The position numbers were made by a program, and so were the translations under genes. Below the pieces are notes generated by a model. The model saw only the letters and a program-made list of their open reading frames with translations, was not told where the DNA came from and did no database searches. From NCBI RefSeq assembly GCF_000025725.1, contig NC_013943.1, forward strand, positions 2,480,001 to 2,544,000: a stretch of 64,000 nucleotides of DNA, in the 5' to 3' direction. Shown in pieces: positions 35,886 through 45,800 of this stretch (its first letter is position 1; each line of letters starts with the position of its first letter). The DNA is from Denitrovibrio acetiphilus DSM 12809 (GTDB lineage: Bacteria > Chrysiogenota > Deferribacteres > Deferribacterales > Geovibrionaceae).

Positions 35886-37193
35886 TCACCCTAGTTTTTC
35901 GATAATCTCGCAATATATATCGGGATATATTATTCTTTTAATTCTGCATCGATAAGGCCCATAGCCATCGGTGGCAACGCCGTCAATGAAATAAGCTTTT
36001 CCGTCTATCTCCGGAGCCTGAAAGAGCGCTCTCCCCTGAAGGATAAGCTCTGACTGGTCGCTCTCCCCTTCAACGAAACAGATTATGTCGTTTTTTTTGA
36101 GCATTTTCAAGCGGTTGTTGGTATTTGTTTTCTGTATCTTCTGTAGAGCTCTGATACGCCTGTTGGTCTCACGTTTCCCGACGCTCGCACCAAGCTCATA
36201 TGCAGAGGTCCCCTTCTCTCTGTAATAAGGGAAAAAACCTGCGAAGTCCGGCTTATGCCTTGTCAGAAACTTCTCAAGCTCAGCAAAGTCCCCTTCAGTC
36301 TCCCCCGGAAAGCCGACTATCATAGTGGTTCTGATAAAGCTTTCAGGGTCAGCCTTTCTTATGCTGTCGTAAACATCGTCTATAATACTGCTGTCTGACT
36401 TCCTCTTCATCGCTTTAAGCATTTTATCGCTGTAGTGCTGAACAGGAATATCAAAATAGCTGAGTATCTTTTTGCTTCCGCATATTACATCAATAAGTTC
36501 CTGAGTCACCCCATCAGGGTTCAGGTACATTATTCGTATTTTAAAATCACCTTCGATACCTTCCAGCTTTTTAAGAAGCTCCGGCATAGAAGGTTTTCCG
36601 TAGATATCCTTTCCGTACTTAGTATTATCCTGAGAGATGACGATCAGCTCTTTTACACCGCCGTCCACAAGGCTCTCCGCCTCTTTAACGATATCTTCCA
36701 TCTTTCTGCTGACAAGCCCGCCCCGTATCCCCGGGATAGCACAATAGCTGCATCTGTTGTCGCACCCTTCGGACACTTTCAGATATGCGAAGTAATGCTC
36801 GTTTGCAAGTATCCTTGCGTCGCCGTAGTCAGGCACAGCACTGTCATCTTCAAGCAGATACCCCACCACTTTCTGAAGATCTCCGACTCCGGTAAAATAA
36901 TCCACCTCAGGAAACTCAGTCTTCATCTCATCAGAATATCTCTCGCTCATACAGCCTGTTACAATAAGCTTCGCTCCGGCTTTACGCCGTTCTCCCATCT
37001 CCAGAATATTATCAATAGCTTCCGCTACGGCTGGCTCTATGAACCCGCACGTATTCACTATGATCGCATCTGATTCTTCGGGTATATTTGTTATCTGAAA
37101 GCCTGCTTTCTCAATAGCGCCCATCAGGTATTCAAGATCAACCTGATTCTTTGAACATCCCAGACTTATAAACGAAACTTTATTATTTCTCAA
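35886..37193 (-). CDS. rimO: Ribosomal protein uS12 methylthiotransferase RimO
   Basis: 435 aa from a TTG start (37193) preceded by AGGGTG and overlapping the ribF stop; a GTG 10 codons earlier gives a poor N-terminus. The order is an N-terminal UPF0004 domain with VSFISLGCSKNQVD (first cluster Cys), then radical SAM CDNRCSYCAIPGIRGG (CxxxCxxC near residue 138), then a TRAM domain. It methylthiolates Asp88 of ribosomal protein S12. RimO rather than MiaB is indicated by SLGCSKNQVD and the CAIPxIRG context. Confidence 0.94.
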   Translation of the reverse strand: MRNNKVSFISLGCSKNQVDLEYLMGAIEKAGFQITNIPEESDAIIVNTCGFIEPAVAEAIDNILEMGERRKAGAKLIVTGCMSERYSDEMKTEFPEVDYFTGVGDLQKVVGYLLEDDSAVPDYGDARILANEHYFAYLKVSEGCDNRCSYCAIPGIRGGLVSRKMEDIVKEAESLVDGGVKELIVISQDNTKYGKDIYGKPSMPELLKKLEGIEGDFKIRIMYLNPDGVTQELIDVICGSKKILSYFDIPVQHYSDKMLKAMKRKSDSSIIDDVYDSIRKADPESFIRTTMIVGFPGETEGDFAELEKFLTRHKPDFAGFFPYYREKGTSAYELGASVGKRETNRRIRALQKIQKTNTNNRLKMLKKNDIICFVEGESDQSELILQGRALFQAPEIDGKAYFIDGVATDGYGPYRCRIKRIIYPDIYCEIIEKLG

Positions 37194-38100
37194 AGAGCAC
37201 CCTGATATTTTTACAGTCTTCACTGATATTCTTGATTAATTCATCAACATTACTGAACTTACTGTCTTTGCGTATGAAATTAACTACTTCCACATCAATA
37301 ACTTTGCCATAAAGGTTTTCTGAAAAGTCAAAGACGTTAACCTCAACACGTCTATTGCCTGCATCGGCTACAGTTGGTCTGTCGCCTATATACAAAGCAC
37401 CGATATGCTGTTTTCCGTCAATATGCACTATGCTTGAATAGATGCCATTGGCGGGAATAAGTTCGTTTTGAACATTTATGTTTGCTGTCGGAAAACCAAT
37501 TTTAGTGGCGAGCCCGTCACCTCTGACGACTTCCCCCCGCATAACATAGTTTCTCCCGAGGAGCTTTGCAGCTGTTTCCGGTTTACCTTCCTTCAGAAAT
37601 TTTCTGATGTTCGTGCTGGAAGCTGTAACGCCATCCACAACAACTTTGGATACGCGCAAAGCAGTAAACCCGAGCTTCTCACCCATAATCTGCAAAAACT
37701 CGTATGACCCCTGTCTGTTTCGACCAAAGCGGTAGTCATAGCCGACGACGATAAAACTCGCCATCATTTTTTTTATAAGGAATTCCCTTACAAACACCGA
37801 AGGATCTATACTGGCAATCTCTTTGTTAAAACTCAGCAAAAAGAGTTTATCAACGCCGAGTTTTTCAAATTCTTCCGCCTTCATCTCTGTTGTCTGGAGC
37901 AGATCGACATCTGCGCCAAAGAACCTCATCGGGTGGGGATCAAAGGTTACAAGTCCGCTTTCAAAACCCCGGTCTTTCGCAAGCTCGACTATACGGCGCA
38001 CAATAGAAGCGTGTCCGAGATGCACACCGTCAAAGTTTCCGATGCTGATCACCATATTTTTTTCTGCCTGAAATTGCGTCAGGTCTCTTATGATTTCCAT
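37183..38100 (-). CDS. ribF: Bifunctional riboflavin kinase / FAD synthetase
   Basis: 305 aa. The N-terminal nucleotidyltransferase domain has ISIGNFDGVHLGHASIV near residue 19 and VTFDPHP near 51. The C-terminal flavokinase domain has GRNYVMRGEVVRGDGLATKI near 185 and GFPTANI near 205. It makes FMN and FAD. It is the first gene of the ribF-rimO-bamD-serS-rsmI operon. Its upstream region was the site of IS insertion (left target duplicate at 38225), about 125 bases from its ATG, so its promoter may be affected too. Confidence 0.95.
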   Translation of the reverse strand: MEIIRDLTQFQAEKNMVISIGNFDGVHLGHASIVRRIVELAKDRGFESGLVTFDPHPMRFFGADVDLLQTTEMKAEEFEKLGVDKLFLLSFNKEIASIDPSVFVREFLIKKMMASFIVVGYDYRFGRNRQGSYEFLQIMGEKLGFTALRVSKVVVDGVTASSTNIRKFLKEGKPETAAKLLGRNYVMRGEVVRGDGLATKIGFPTANINVQNELIPANGIYSSIVHIDGKQHIGALYIGDRPTVADAGNRRVEVNVFDFSENLYGKVIDVEVVNFIRKDSKFSNVDELIKNISEDCKNIRVLFEK

Positions 38101-38187
38101 TGAGGTTAAAATATGCCAGATACAGATGATAAATCAACATATTTTATAAGATATATAATATTACTTCGGGGATATGCAGAAATTCAA

Positions 38188-38217
38188 TTGACAAAGACCG
38201 GATGCAATATATATAAA
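38188..38217 (+). promoter_or_regulatory. Consensus sigma70 promoter facing the IS
   Basis: TTGACA (38188-38193) with TATATA after 16 bases or TATAAA after 18 (38212-38217), pointing right. The predicted start falls at about 38225, where the left copy of the IS target duplication begins. Without the IS it would sit about 80 bases upstream of the arsR-like ATG, so it is probably the original promoter of the efflux operon. Confidence 0.65.
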
Positions 38218-38224
38218 TATACAG

Positions 38225-39764
38225 ATAATAACTCAAGTTTCGCATCTTTGAAATAGTAAATTTTGGATAGAATGCCTTACCATTTCTTGAATCCCAGTTA
38301 ATTTATCCATAAAAAATGCGAATGTTTCTTTTGCACCATCAATTATCGATAATAGTTGGTTTATGAATTTTTCCATAAACGCCAGAATGTTCAGTTCTTC
38401 AACTTCATAACGTAAACCCTCATACAGACTGCCTTTGTGACGGAAATCACCATTTATCCGTTCCATATAGCTCAGAATGATAAACCTAACGAGTGACAGT
38501 GTCAGGAAGCAAATGTTAGCCTCAAAGCTTCTGGATTGATTTTTCCCAAAGAAGAGCTTGCTCTTAGCTTCTTTAAACAGTACTTCCACCGCCCATCGTT
38601 GCCCATAGGTTTCAATTATTTTTGCCGATGTCAAAGAGGTATCCGTTGACAGCAGAATAATAGGCTTCTTCGATTTACTTTTCTCTGATGGCTGACAGAA
38701 GACAAGCTTAACAAGAGTTTCACCGAAAAAAGCATTAGTGGATGATACAAATACCCTGTCTTTACCAATAGTAACTGTTTCTTTCTTTAAAGCTGGAACA
38801 ACGCATTCCCATAAGCGTTTGGTTGAGTATACCTTGCCATTTAATACAACAGTTAATGTCGGTGTAGTTTTAAGCATGGCAATCACGTCATAGCCTATCT
38901 CATGAAAGATTGATGAAACAAGCTTCGGCGTACAGTACCAGCTGTCAAACAGAACCGCTCCTGCATCCAGCCCTTTCTGTTTCGCCCGTTTGAGCATTTC
39001 TTTTACCAGTGTTGGTTTGTCTTTTACTGCTTCCTGTCTACGATGCCACGCCAGCATCCGCTTATCCATTTCAGTCTCTGTCGATTGGTTGAATACTTTT
39101 CTGCTGCTCCGCTGCAAAGCAAAATCTACAGGAACAAATGACGAACGATCACTCCAGCCAAGTACAACAGCACTGAAGCCTTTCACGCTTTTACCTTTGC
39201 TATGGTCAAACACCCAGGAGACTTCTTCAATCTTCTTACCGGCTTTCGGAATCACTGTGTCATCAATGACAAGAACACGCTGTTGCCAGCTGCTGAATGA
39301 TTTAAAATGCTTGATCACCCTTAACGATATATCCATCATAAAACGTCGCCAATTGATACTTGTACGTGTACTTAAACGATAAAAAACATCTTTACCGCCT
39401 AAATCGAATAAGCTATTCCGGCAGTGGGAAACAAAATGGTGAACGCTTTTGCCGAGAAACGTCAGAAAAACCAAGGCAATAAGAACAGAAAACGGTTCAA
39501 CGCCCTGATTCTTTGAGATACCGCACCTATAGGCAATTGTACGCAGCTGCAGAGCCCTTATTACTCGGAATATCTCAAATTCTTTCCATAATGCCGCTTG
39601 AACTTCGGTTTGTATTGATTTATTCTCAAACATAGAAAAAGTCTCCTAGATGTAATTGTTCTTCGAAAATCAATATACCATTTATGTGAGACTTTTTCTA
39701 TTATTATATTAACTATAACAATAAGTTAGCGCAAAGATACGAGATGCGAAACTTGAGATAATAA
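38225..39764. mobile_element. Intact IS4-family insertion sequence with 7-bp target duplication
   Basis: The element spans 38232-39757 (1526 bp). Its terminal inverted repeats are perfect over 16 bp: CTCAAGTTTCGCATCT at the left end and its complement at 39742-39757. The flanking ATAATAA at 38225-38231 and 39758-39764 is the target duplication, which shows transposition into this site. One transposase gene fills the element. The perfect repeats and intact gene indicate a recent insertion. Confidence 0.92.
38233..39633 (-). CDS. IS4-family transposase
   Basis: 466 aa DDE transposase. The first Asp is in LVIDDTVIPKAGKK (about residue 122) and the second in VLFDSWYCTPK (about 229). The Glu lies in the IS4 signature Y-(2)R-(3)E-(6)K, read as YGQRWAVEVLFKEAK near residue 345. 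An N-terminal hydrophobic/HTH-like stretch is typical. A TAGGAG site precedes the ATG, and the stop codon lies inside the left terminal repeat. The reading frame is complete, so the element is potentially active. Confidence 0.95.
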   Translation of the reverse strand: MFENKSIQTEVQAALWKEFEIFRVIRALQLRTIAYRCGISKNQGVEPFSVLIALVFLTFLGKSVHHFVSHCRNSLFDLGGKDVFYRLSTRTSINWRRFMMDISLRVIKHFKSFSSWQQRVLVIDDTVIPKAGKKIEEVSWVFDHSKGKSVKGFSAVVLGWSDRSSFVPVDFALQRSSRKVFNQSTETEMDKRMLAWHRRQEAVKDKPTLVKEMLKRAKQKGLDAGAVLFDSWYCTPKLVSSIFHEIGYDVIAMLKTTPTLTVVLNGKVYSTKRLWECVVPALKKETVTIGKDRVFVSSTNAFFGETLVKLVFCQPSEKSKSKKPIILLSTDTSLTSAKIIETYGQRWAVEVLFKEAKSKLFFGKNQSRSFEANICFLTLSLVRFIILSYMERINGDFRHKGSLYEGLRYEVEELNILAFMEKFINQLLSIIDGAKETFAFFMDKLTGIQEMVRHSIQNLLFQRCET

Positions 39765-39806
39765 ATCAAAAATTATCCAATTTTATTCATTTGAAGGAGC
39801 ATACTT

Positions 39807-40106
39807 ATGGAAGAATGGTTTAATACCTATTCAGAAAAACTGAAAGCACTCGGTCACCCGATCAGACTGAAACTTGTTATAGGGCTTATGGGAAAAGAGT
39901 GCAACGTAACAAAAATCTGCAAAGGGCTGGAAATACCTCAGGCAACAACCAGCCAGCACCTTGCGATACTCAAAAACAAAGGTATCATCGTAGGCAAAAG
40001 AACAGGAACCAGCATTTGCTACAGCCTTTGCGACGACGGTGTCAAAGAGATGATAAAAGAGCTTATGCATAAAACAGGAGCAAAATCACCTTGCGACGAA
40101 TCCTGA
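39807..40106 (+). CDS. ArsR-family transcriptional regulator
   Basis: 99 aa winged HTH protein. The core is ALGHPIRLKLVIGLMGKECN near residue 13, followed by a recognition helix PQATTSQHLAILKNKGIIV near residue 48 and the beta-wing GKRTGTSICYSL. Cysteines in KECNVTKIC resemble the position of the metal-binding ELCVC motif of ArsR, so metal or thiol sensing is possible. An AAGGAG site precedes the ATG. It overlaps tolC by 16 bases and probably represses the efflux operon. The IS ends 49 bases upstream. Confidence 0.88.
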   Translation: MEEWFNTYSEKLKALGHPIRLKLVIGLMGKECNVTKICKGLEIPQATTSQHLAILKNKGIIVGKRTGTSICYSLCDDGVKEMIKELMHKTGAKSPCDES

Positions 40107-41398
40107 TAGCAATCCCCCTGATGCTGCTCACCGCCTATGCCGGAGCCAGACCAATGAACTTCGACGAAGCAAAAAGGGCAGCACTGGAAAACTCTTATAT
40201 AATAAAGTCCTATGAGGAGAAAGAGAAAGCTGCCTCATACCGTCATATGGAAGCTGTGGGGAATTACCTGCCGAAGGTAACATTAACCCAGACATATTCC
40301 AGAACCGACGAGCCGGCAAATGCCGCTTTCAGCTCTATGGCGCAAGGACGTTTTGACAATAATTATTTCCAAAACAAACTCCCTGATCCTGACTATGTCA
40401 CAAACCACCAGAGCAAAATACAGATAATGCAGCCGATATTCATGAGAGGGCAGATAGTGTTCGGTATCAGACAGGCAGAAGAGGCATATGCCGCAAGCCG
40501 TTTTGAAACCGAACGGGTAAAACAGAGAACACTGTTTAATCTGCACAGAGCATTTTATGGACTGGCGCTGGCGGAGAAAGCTCTGGATGTTGTAAAGCAT
40601 TCATACGACCGCACTAAAAGATATTACAACACCGCGCAGGATTTCTATGAAAACGGGCTGATCGTCCAAAGTGACCTTCTGGTCTCTGAGAGCTATCTAC
40701 TCATGAATGAGCAGGCTGTCAAAGATGCAGAAAAACAGCACGCCGTGGCAATGAGTCAGCTTCAGAGACTGCTTGCTACAGACGACCCCATAGAAATAAT
40801 CTGGACAGACCCTCATCTCAGTTTCAAAGAAGACATAGACTCCTACATAAAGACCGGTCTGGAGAACAGGCAGGATCTTTCTGCAATGAAAAGATACTCC
40901 TCTGTCACAAAACTCGAAAGCACCAAGGCGAAAGCTGCATTCCTGCCGTCTGTTTCAGTATTTGCAGACTATCAGCGAAACGATGATGAGATGTTCGGCG
41001 ACAACGGCGACGGCTACACTTTCGGTGCGCAGATGGAGCTGAACCTCTTCAACGGATTTTCAGACTATAATAAAACAAGAGAAACAAAAAGCGCTCATTA
41101 CGCCATGCTGCACGAAATTGCAGATAAGAGACTGGCGATCAAATCTGAAATCAAAAACTCATTCTACGGAGTAATCGCCGCATCAAAGCAGATCGAAGCA
41201 TCCCAAAAACGTGTGGAGGCTGCACAGAAAGCGCTGGAGATCACTGAGAACAGATTTAATGAAGGATTGAGCAAAGTTACAGAGCTTCTCGACCGCGAGG
41301 TAGACCTGAAACAGGCGGAACTCTCCCTATATATGTCTGAATATCAGCAGATAGTTGAAAAGGCAGGGCTTCAGCTTGCCTCAGGAACACTTGATTAG
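40091..41398 (+). CDS. TolC-like outer membrane efflux protein
   Basis: 435 aa starting at TTG, ten bases after AGGAG, with signal peptide MRRILIAIPLMLLTAYAGA. Two outer-membrane-efflux repeats rich in long amphipathic helices follow (for example KRAALENSYIIKSYEEKEK near residue 27 and ALEITENRFNEGLSKVTEL near 390). It would form the outer-membrane exit duct of the pump encoded downstream. A 224-base spacer with two strong hairpins separates it from the membrane-fusion gene. Confidence 0.9.
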   Translation: MRRILIAIPLMLLTAYAGARPMNFDEAKRAALENSYIIKSYEEKEKAASYRHMEAVGNYLPKVTLTQTYSRTDEPANAAFSSMAQGRFDNNYFQNKLPDPDYVTNHQSKIQIMQPIFMRGQIVFGIRQAEEAYAASRFETERVKQRTLFNLHRAFYGLALAEKALDVVKHSYDRTKRYYNTAQDFYENGLIVQSDLLVSESYLLMNEQAVKDAEKQHAVAMSQLQRLLATDDPIEIIWTDPHLSFKEDIDSYIKTGLENRQDLSAMKRYSSVTKLESTKAKAAFLPSVSVFADYQRNDDEMFGDNGDGYTFGAQMELNLFNGFSDYNKTRETKSAHYAMLHEIADKRLAIKSEIKNSFYGVIAASKQIEASQKRVEAAQKALEITENRFNEGLSKVTELLDREVDLKQAELSLYMSEYQQIVEKAGLQLASGTLD

Positions 41399-41420
41399 CA
41401 AAACTTTATGACTTACCAAT

Positions 41421-41450
41421 GGGCAGATGCACATATGTGTGATTCTGCCC
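41421..41450 (+). terminator. Hairpin after tolC
   Basis: GGGCAGA and a CACAT/ATGTG inner stem close to TTCTGCCC. It is strong but followed by GCTGTTTATG, not a U-run, so it may be a processing or partial-termination hairpin between tolC and the pump genes. Confidence 0.45.
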
Positions 41451-41499
41451 GCTGTTTATGTATTCATCTTTCTATGTCTATAGTATAATTCAGACAGAG

Positions 41500-41534
41500 C
41501 AGATGTTTGTATATGCGCTATATACAAACATCTG
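41500..41534. promoter_or_regulatory. Perfect 15-bp inverted repeat upstream of pump genes
   Basis: CAGATGTTTGTATAT is followed by a 5-base loop GCGCT and its exact complement. It lies 89 bases before the membrane-fusion gene; a TATAAT (41484-41489) lies just upstream. It could be an operator (half-sites TTTGTAT/ATACAAA) or an RNA hairpin. It is not followed by a U-run. Confidence 0.5.
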
Positions 41535-41622
41535 GTAATGGTTTGAATACATTGTTTTTTTACTTGAATATTTCAAATTAGTTTTTAATATATGAATATA
41601 TAGATAAATAAGAGGTAGTAAT

Positions 41623-42801
41623 ATGCTTCGTTTTGTTTTAATTTCTCTTCTCGCCGGAACTATACTCACGGCATGCGGTAAAGAGGACAAAAAACCGGAA
41701 ACTGTTGACACACCCAGAACAGTAACCGTACAGACTATGACAGTTTCAAATTCAGATACAGCGTCTTCACGCAGTTTCACAGCCACCGTATCAAGCGAAA
41801 AAACAGCATTTATCATCCCTAAGGTTGTCGGCTATGTAGAGCAGATACCTGTTAATCCCGGGCAAAAAATTCAAAAAGGCGACCTGCTTGTCTCTATTAA
41901 AAGCGGTGAACTGGAAGATAAATACAATTTTGCAAAATCAGCAGTCAGAGAATCAGAAAATGCTCTGAAACAATCAGAGATAGGCCTAAAAATGGCAGAA
42001 GGTCAATACAAACAGGCTCAGTCACAGTTTGAACTTGCTAAAAAGACTTACGACAGATTCAGCAATCTGATAAAGAACAACAGCGTCAGCAGACAGGAGT
42101 TTGACCAGGTGGAGGCGAATTACGACCTCGCACGTCAGGCTCTGAATATATCCGAAGAAAATGTCAGTCTCGCCCGTGAAAAAGTTGAGCAGGTCAAACT
42201 GAAAGAACAACAGGCAAGAAGCATGCTCAGTGAGGTTCAGACCTACCTTTCCTATACACAGATAAAAGCCCCTTTTGACGGTGTTGTACTGGAAAAGAAT
42301 ATGGATGCCGGCAACCTCGCGTCCCCCGGTAACCCCATCATGAAAATAGGAAATTCATCCACAGTGGTTTACACATATATCAGCCAGTCACTGATAAACG
42401 AGATCCAGCCCGGCACTGAAGCTGTGATCAGCATTGAATCTATGAATGCCGAATACGAAAGTGAAGTTCTCGAAATCAGTCCGGAGATAGACGTTTTCAC
42501 AGGGAATTTCAAAGTGAAGCTCATGGGGTGCGATAAGCTTTACCCGGGTATGTTTGCAAGAGTGCGTTTCGCCACCGGTTCAGAACAGGTGATAACAATA
42601 CCTGACTCCGCACTGGTTAAGCGGGGGCAGCTATCAATAGTTTTTGTAGACGATAACGGTAAGGCGGATATGCGGGTTGTCAAAACAGGTAGAGAGCTTG
42701 CGGGAACAGTCGAGATCATATCCGGTCTGGAAATAGGAGAAACCATCGTAACACGCAACGCCAAGCTCCTTAAGTCCGGCGACATATTAGAGGCTGAATA
42801 A
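41623..42801 (+). CDS. RND periplasmic adaptor (membrane fusion) lipoprotein
   Basis: 392 aa with lipobox LTAC (Cys about residue 18), as in AcrA/MexA-type adaptors. Barrel-sandwich (lipoyl) halves flank a long alpha-hairpin: VGYVEQIPVNPGQKIQKGDLL near residue 70 and YTQIKAPFDGVVLEKNMDAG near 208. The hairpin between them (about 95-195) is Gln/Glu/Lys-rich. A membrane-proximal domain ends the protein (GLEIGETIVTRNAKLLKSGD). One base separates it from the RND gene. Confidence 0.93.
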   Translation: MLRFVLISLLAGTILTACGKEDKKPETVDTPRTVTVQTMTVSNSDTASSRSFTATVSSEKTAFIIPKVVGYVEQIPVNPGQKIQKGDLLVSIKSGELEDKYNFAKSAVRESENALKQSEIGLKMAEGQYKQAQSQFELAKKTYDRFSNLIKNNSVSRQEFDQVEANYDLARQALNISEENVSLAREKVEQVKLKEQQARSMLSEVQTYLSYTQIKAPFDGVVLEKNMDAGNLASPGNPIMKIGNSSTVVYTYISQSLINEIQPGTEAVISIESMNAEYESEVLEISPEIDVFTGNFKVKLMGCDKLYPGMFARVRFATGSEQVITIPDSALVKRGQLSIVFVDDNGKADMRVVKTGRELAGTVEIISGLEIGETIVTRNAKLLKSGDILEAE

Positions 42802-42802
42802 G

Positions 42803-45800
42803 ATGAGCACAGATAAAGAGAAGAAAAATCTTGCGGAGAAGATAGCCTCGGGCTTTATCACTTCAAAGATAACTCCTCTGCTTGTTATAGCGACAATATT
42901 CATAGGTCTGGTCTCCATTGTGATGACCCCAAAAGAGGAAGAACCCCAGATAGTTGTTCCTATGGTGGACATCTTTGTCCCCTACCCGGGCGCCACTGCG
43001 GGAGATGTCGAGAAATCCGTCTCCGAGCCTCTGGAACAGATCATATGGGAAATCCCGGGTGTCGAATACGTTTACAGTACAAGCATGAACGATATGGGTA
43101 TGGTTGTTGTACGCTTCAAAGTCGGCGAAGACACTGTTGAATCCATAACAAAGCTTAAAGACAAAATAGACTTCAATATGCAGAGGATGCCATACGGAGT
43201 TCAGCCCCCTGTCATACAGACCCGCGCTATCGATGACGTGCCTCAGATAGCATTCACACTTTGGTCAAAAAACTATGACGCATACCAGCTGAGGCGTATC
43301 GCAGCGGAAACAGAAAAACGCTTAAAAGAAGTTGAAAACGTATCTAAGACAAGCATAATCGGAGGGTATAAACGCATTCTCCGCATTGAACCAAACATAG
43401 AAAAACTGAAAGCATACAACCTCGACCTTTTCCGGCTCATGAAAGCTGTCGCAAGCTCCAACACCTCACTGAACACTGGGGACATCACAAGCGGAAACAA
43501 GGTCTATTACATATCTGCCGGCGGATTTTACTCCGACGCCGCAAGTGTCAGGTCTATGGTGGTGGGCGCCCACGACGGCAAAGCTGTTTACCTGAAAGAT
43601 GTCGCAGAAGTATATGACGGACCGGAAATCCCCGAACACCACCTTATGATGGGATTCCCTAAAGACGAATCACTAGAGAGATATCAGGCGGTTACAATAT
43701 CAATATCCAAACGTAAAGGGAGTGATTCTGTTGTGGTGTCTGACGCTGTGATGTCTAAGATGAGCGAGCTTAAAGGTTATGTTATCCCAAAAGATGTAGA
43801 TGTAACAGTCACCCGTGACTACGGAGAGACAGCATATAAGAAAGTTATGATGCTCATAGAGCACCTTGTCGGTGCCATAATAGCTGTTATACTCGTTATG
43901 ACTCTCACAATGGGCTGGCGTGCCGGTGTCGTCGTTTTTGTGGCACTGCCTGTTACATTTGCTCTGACCTTCTTTGTCTATTTCATGTTTGACTACACTC
44001 TGAACCGTGTAACACTCTTTGCCCTGATATTCGTAGCGGGGCTTGTGGTGGACGATGCGATTATTGTTGTGGAAAACATGGAACGGCACTTCAAAATGGG
44101 CGGGAAAAATCTTTTGCAAAGGGCTATCAAAGCGGTGGGCGAAGTCGGAAACCCAACTATACTGGCGACAATAACAGTAATTGTTGCGATATTCCCTATG
44201 GCATTTGTCCGCGGACTGATGGGGCCTTACATGAAGCCTATGCCCATCGGTGCATCCCTCGCAATGATATTCTCACTCTTTGTGGCTCTTATGATAACAC
44301 CTTGGCTCTCTTACAAGCTGCTCGCAGGACATGCGGCAAAGCATGCAGGTGATACAGTCAATGAAGAAGAATATATAAAACAGACAAAGCTTTATAAGAT
44401 TTATAATTCTGTTTTCGGAACTCTTATAGATAACTGGAAAAAGCGGCTGACACTCATTATCGTACTTCTGGTGCTTTTTTTCGGAGCTTTTATCTTCATC
44501 CCTACCAAGCTTGTTGTGATGAAAATGCTCCCCTTCGACAATAAAAACGAAATACAGATAGTAATAGACACGCCTGAGGGAACTCCGCTTGAAAAAACAA
44601 CGCTGGTGGCTACTGAAGTTGGTAAATACCTTAGCACCCTTGACGAAGTCAAAGACTACCAGATATATTCCGGCATTTCTTCCCCTTATAATTTTAACGG
44701 TCTTGTGCGTCACTATTTTCTCAGAAGCGGCCATAATGTCGCTGATGTTCAGGTGAATCTGGTTGATAAATCACAGCGCAAGCTGAAAAGCCACGACCTT
44801 GCAAAAATCATACGCGAACCTATTCAGAAAATAGGCGACAGATTCAATGCAAACATAAAGATAGCAGAAGTTCCCCCCGGTCCTCCTGTCCTTTCGACAC
44901 TCGTGGCAGAAGTCTACGGACCGGATGAAAAAAGCCGGAGCGAAGTTGCAGCTATGGTTATGAACATATTCAGAAACACTGAAGGCGTTGTGGACATAGA
45001 TACCTACGAAGAGGACAATATGATCCAGCTTGACCTGCAGGTTGACAAGCAGAAGGCCGCAGTAATGGGCATCTCGTCCGAAATGGTCTCTAAAACGCTC
45101 TATATCGCATTACAGGGGATGAAGGCAGGTGTTCTCCACACTGAAGAAGACAGAGAACCTGTCGACATAATAATCCAGCTGCCGGAAGAACGGCGTAACA
45201 TGCTCGAGACACTCTCGGAAATCAACCTTGTGTCCATGAGCGGACGGTCAGTTTCACTTGGTGAGCTGGTAACTATCAGGGAAAAGATAAAAGCTAAGTC
45301 CATCTATCATAAAAACATGAAACCTGTTGTATATATCACTGCCGATGTCGCAGGCAAGGTTGAAAGCCCCGTTTATCTGATTCTGGAGATGAAAAAGAAG
45401 ATAGAGAATATCAAATGGCAGGGTATCGGCGTCAAGCAATACTGGATAGACGCACCTTCAAACAATGATGTCCCCGCTGTGAAGTGGGACGGCGAATGGC
45501 AGATAACCTATGAGGTTTTCCGTGATCTTGGTCTTGCTTTCGCTGCTGTGCTGGTGCTTATGTATTTTGTGCTTGTAGGATGGTTCAAATCCTTCATAAC
45601 ACCACTCATAATGATGGTTCCTATACCATTGTCGCTGTTGGGGATTATCCCCGGGCACTTTATATTTGGCAAGTTTTTCACTGCCACCAGCATGATAGGC
45701 TTCATAGCACTTGCGGGTATTATGGTGCGAAACGCTGTTCTCCTCATAGATTTTATCGAACACGGACTCAAAAACGGTAAAAGCCTGCGTGACGCAGTCA

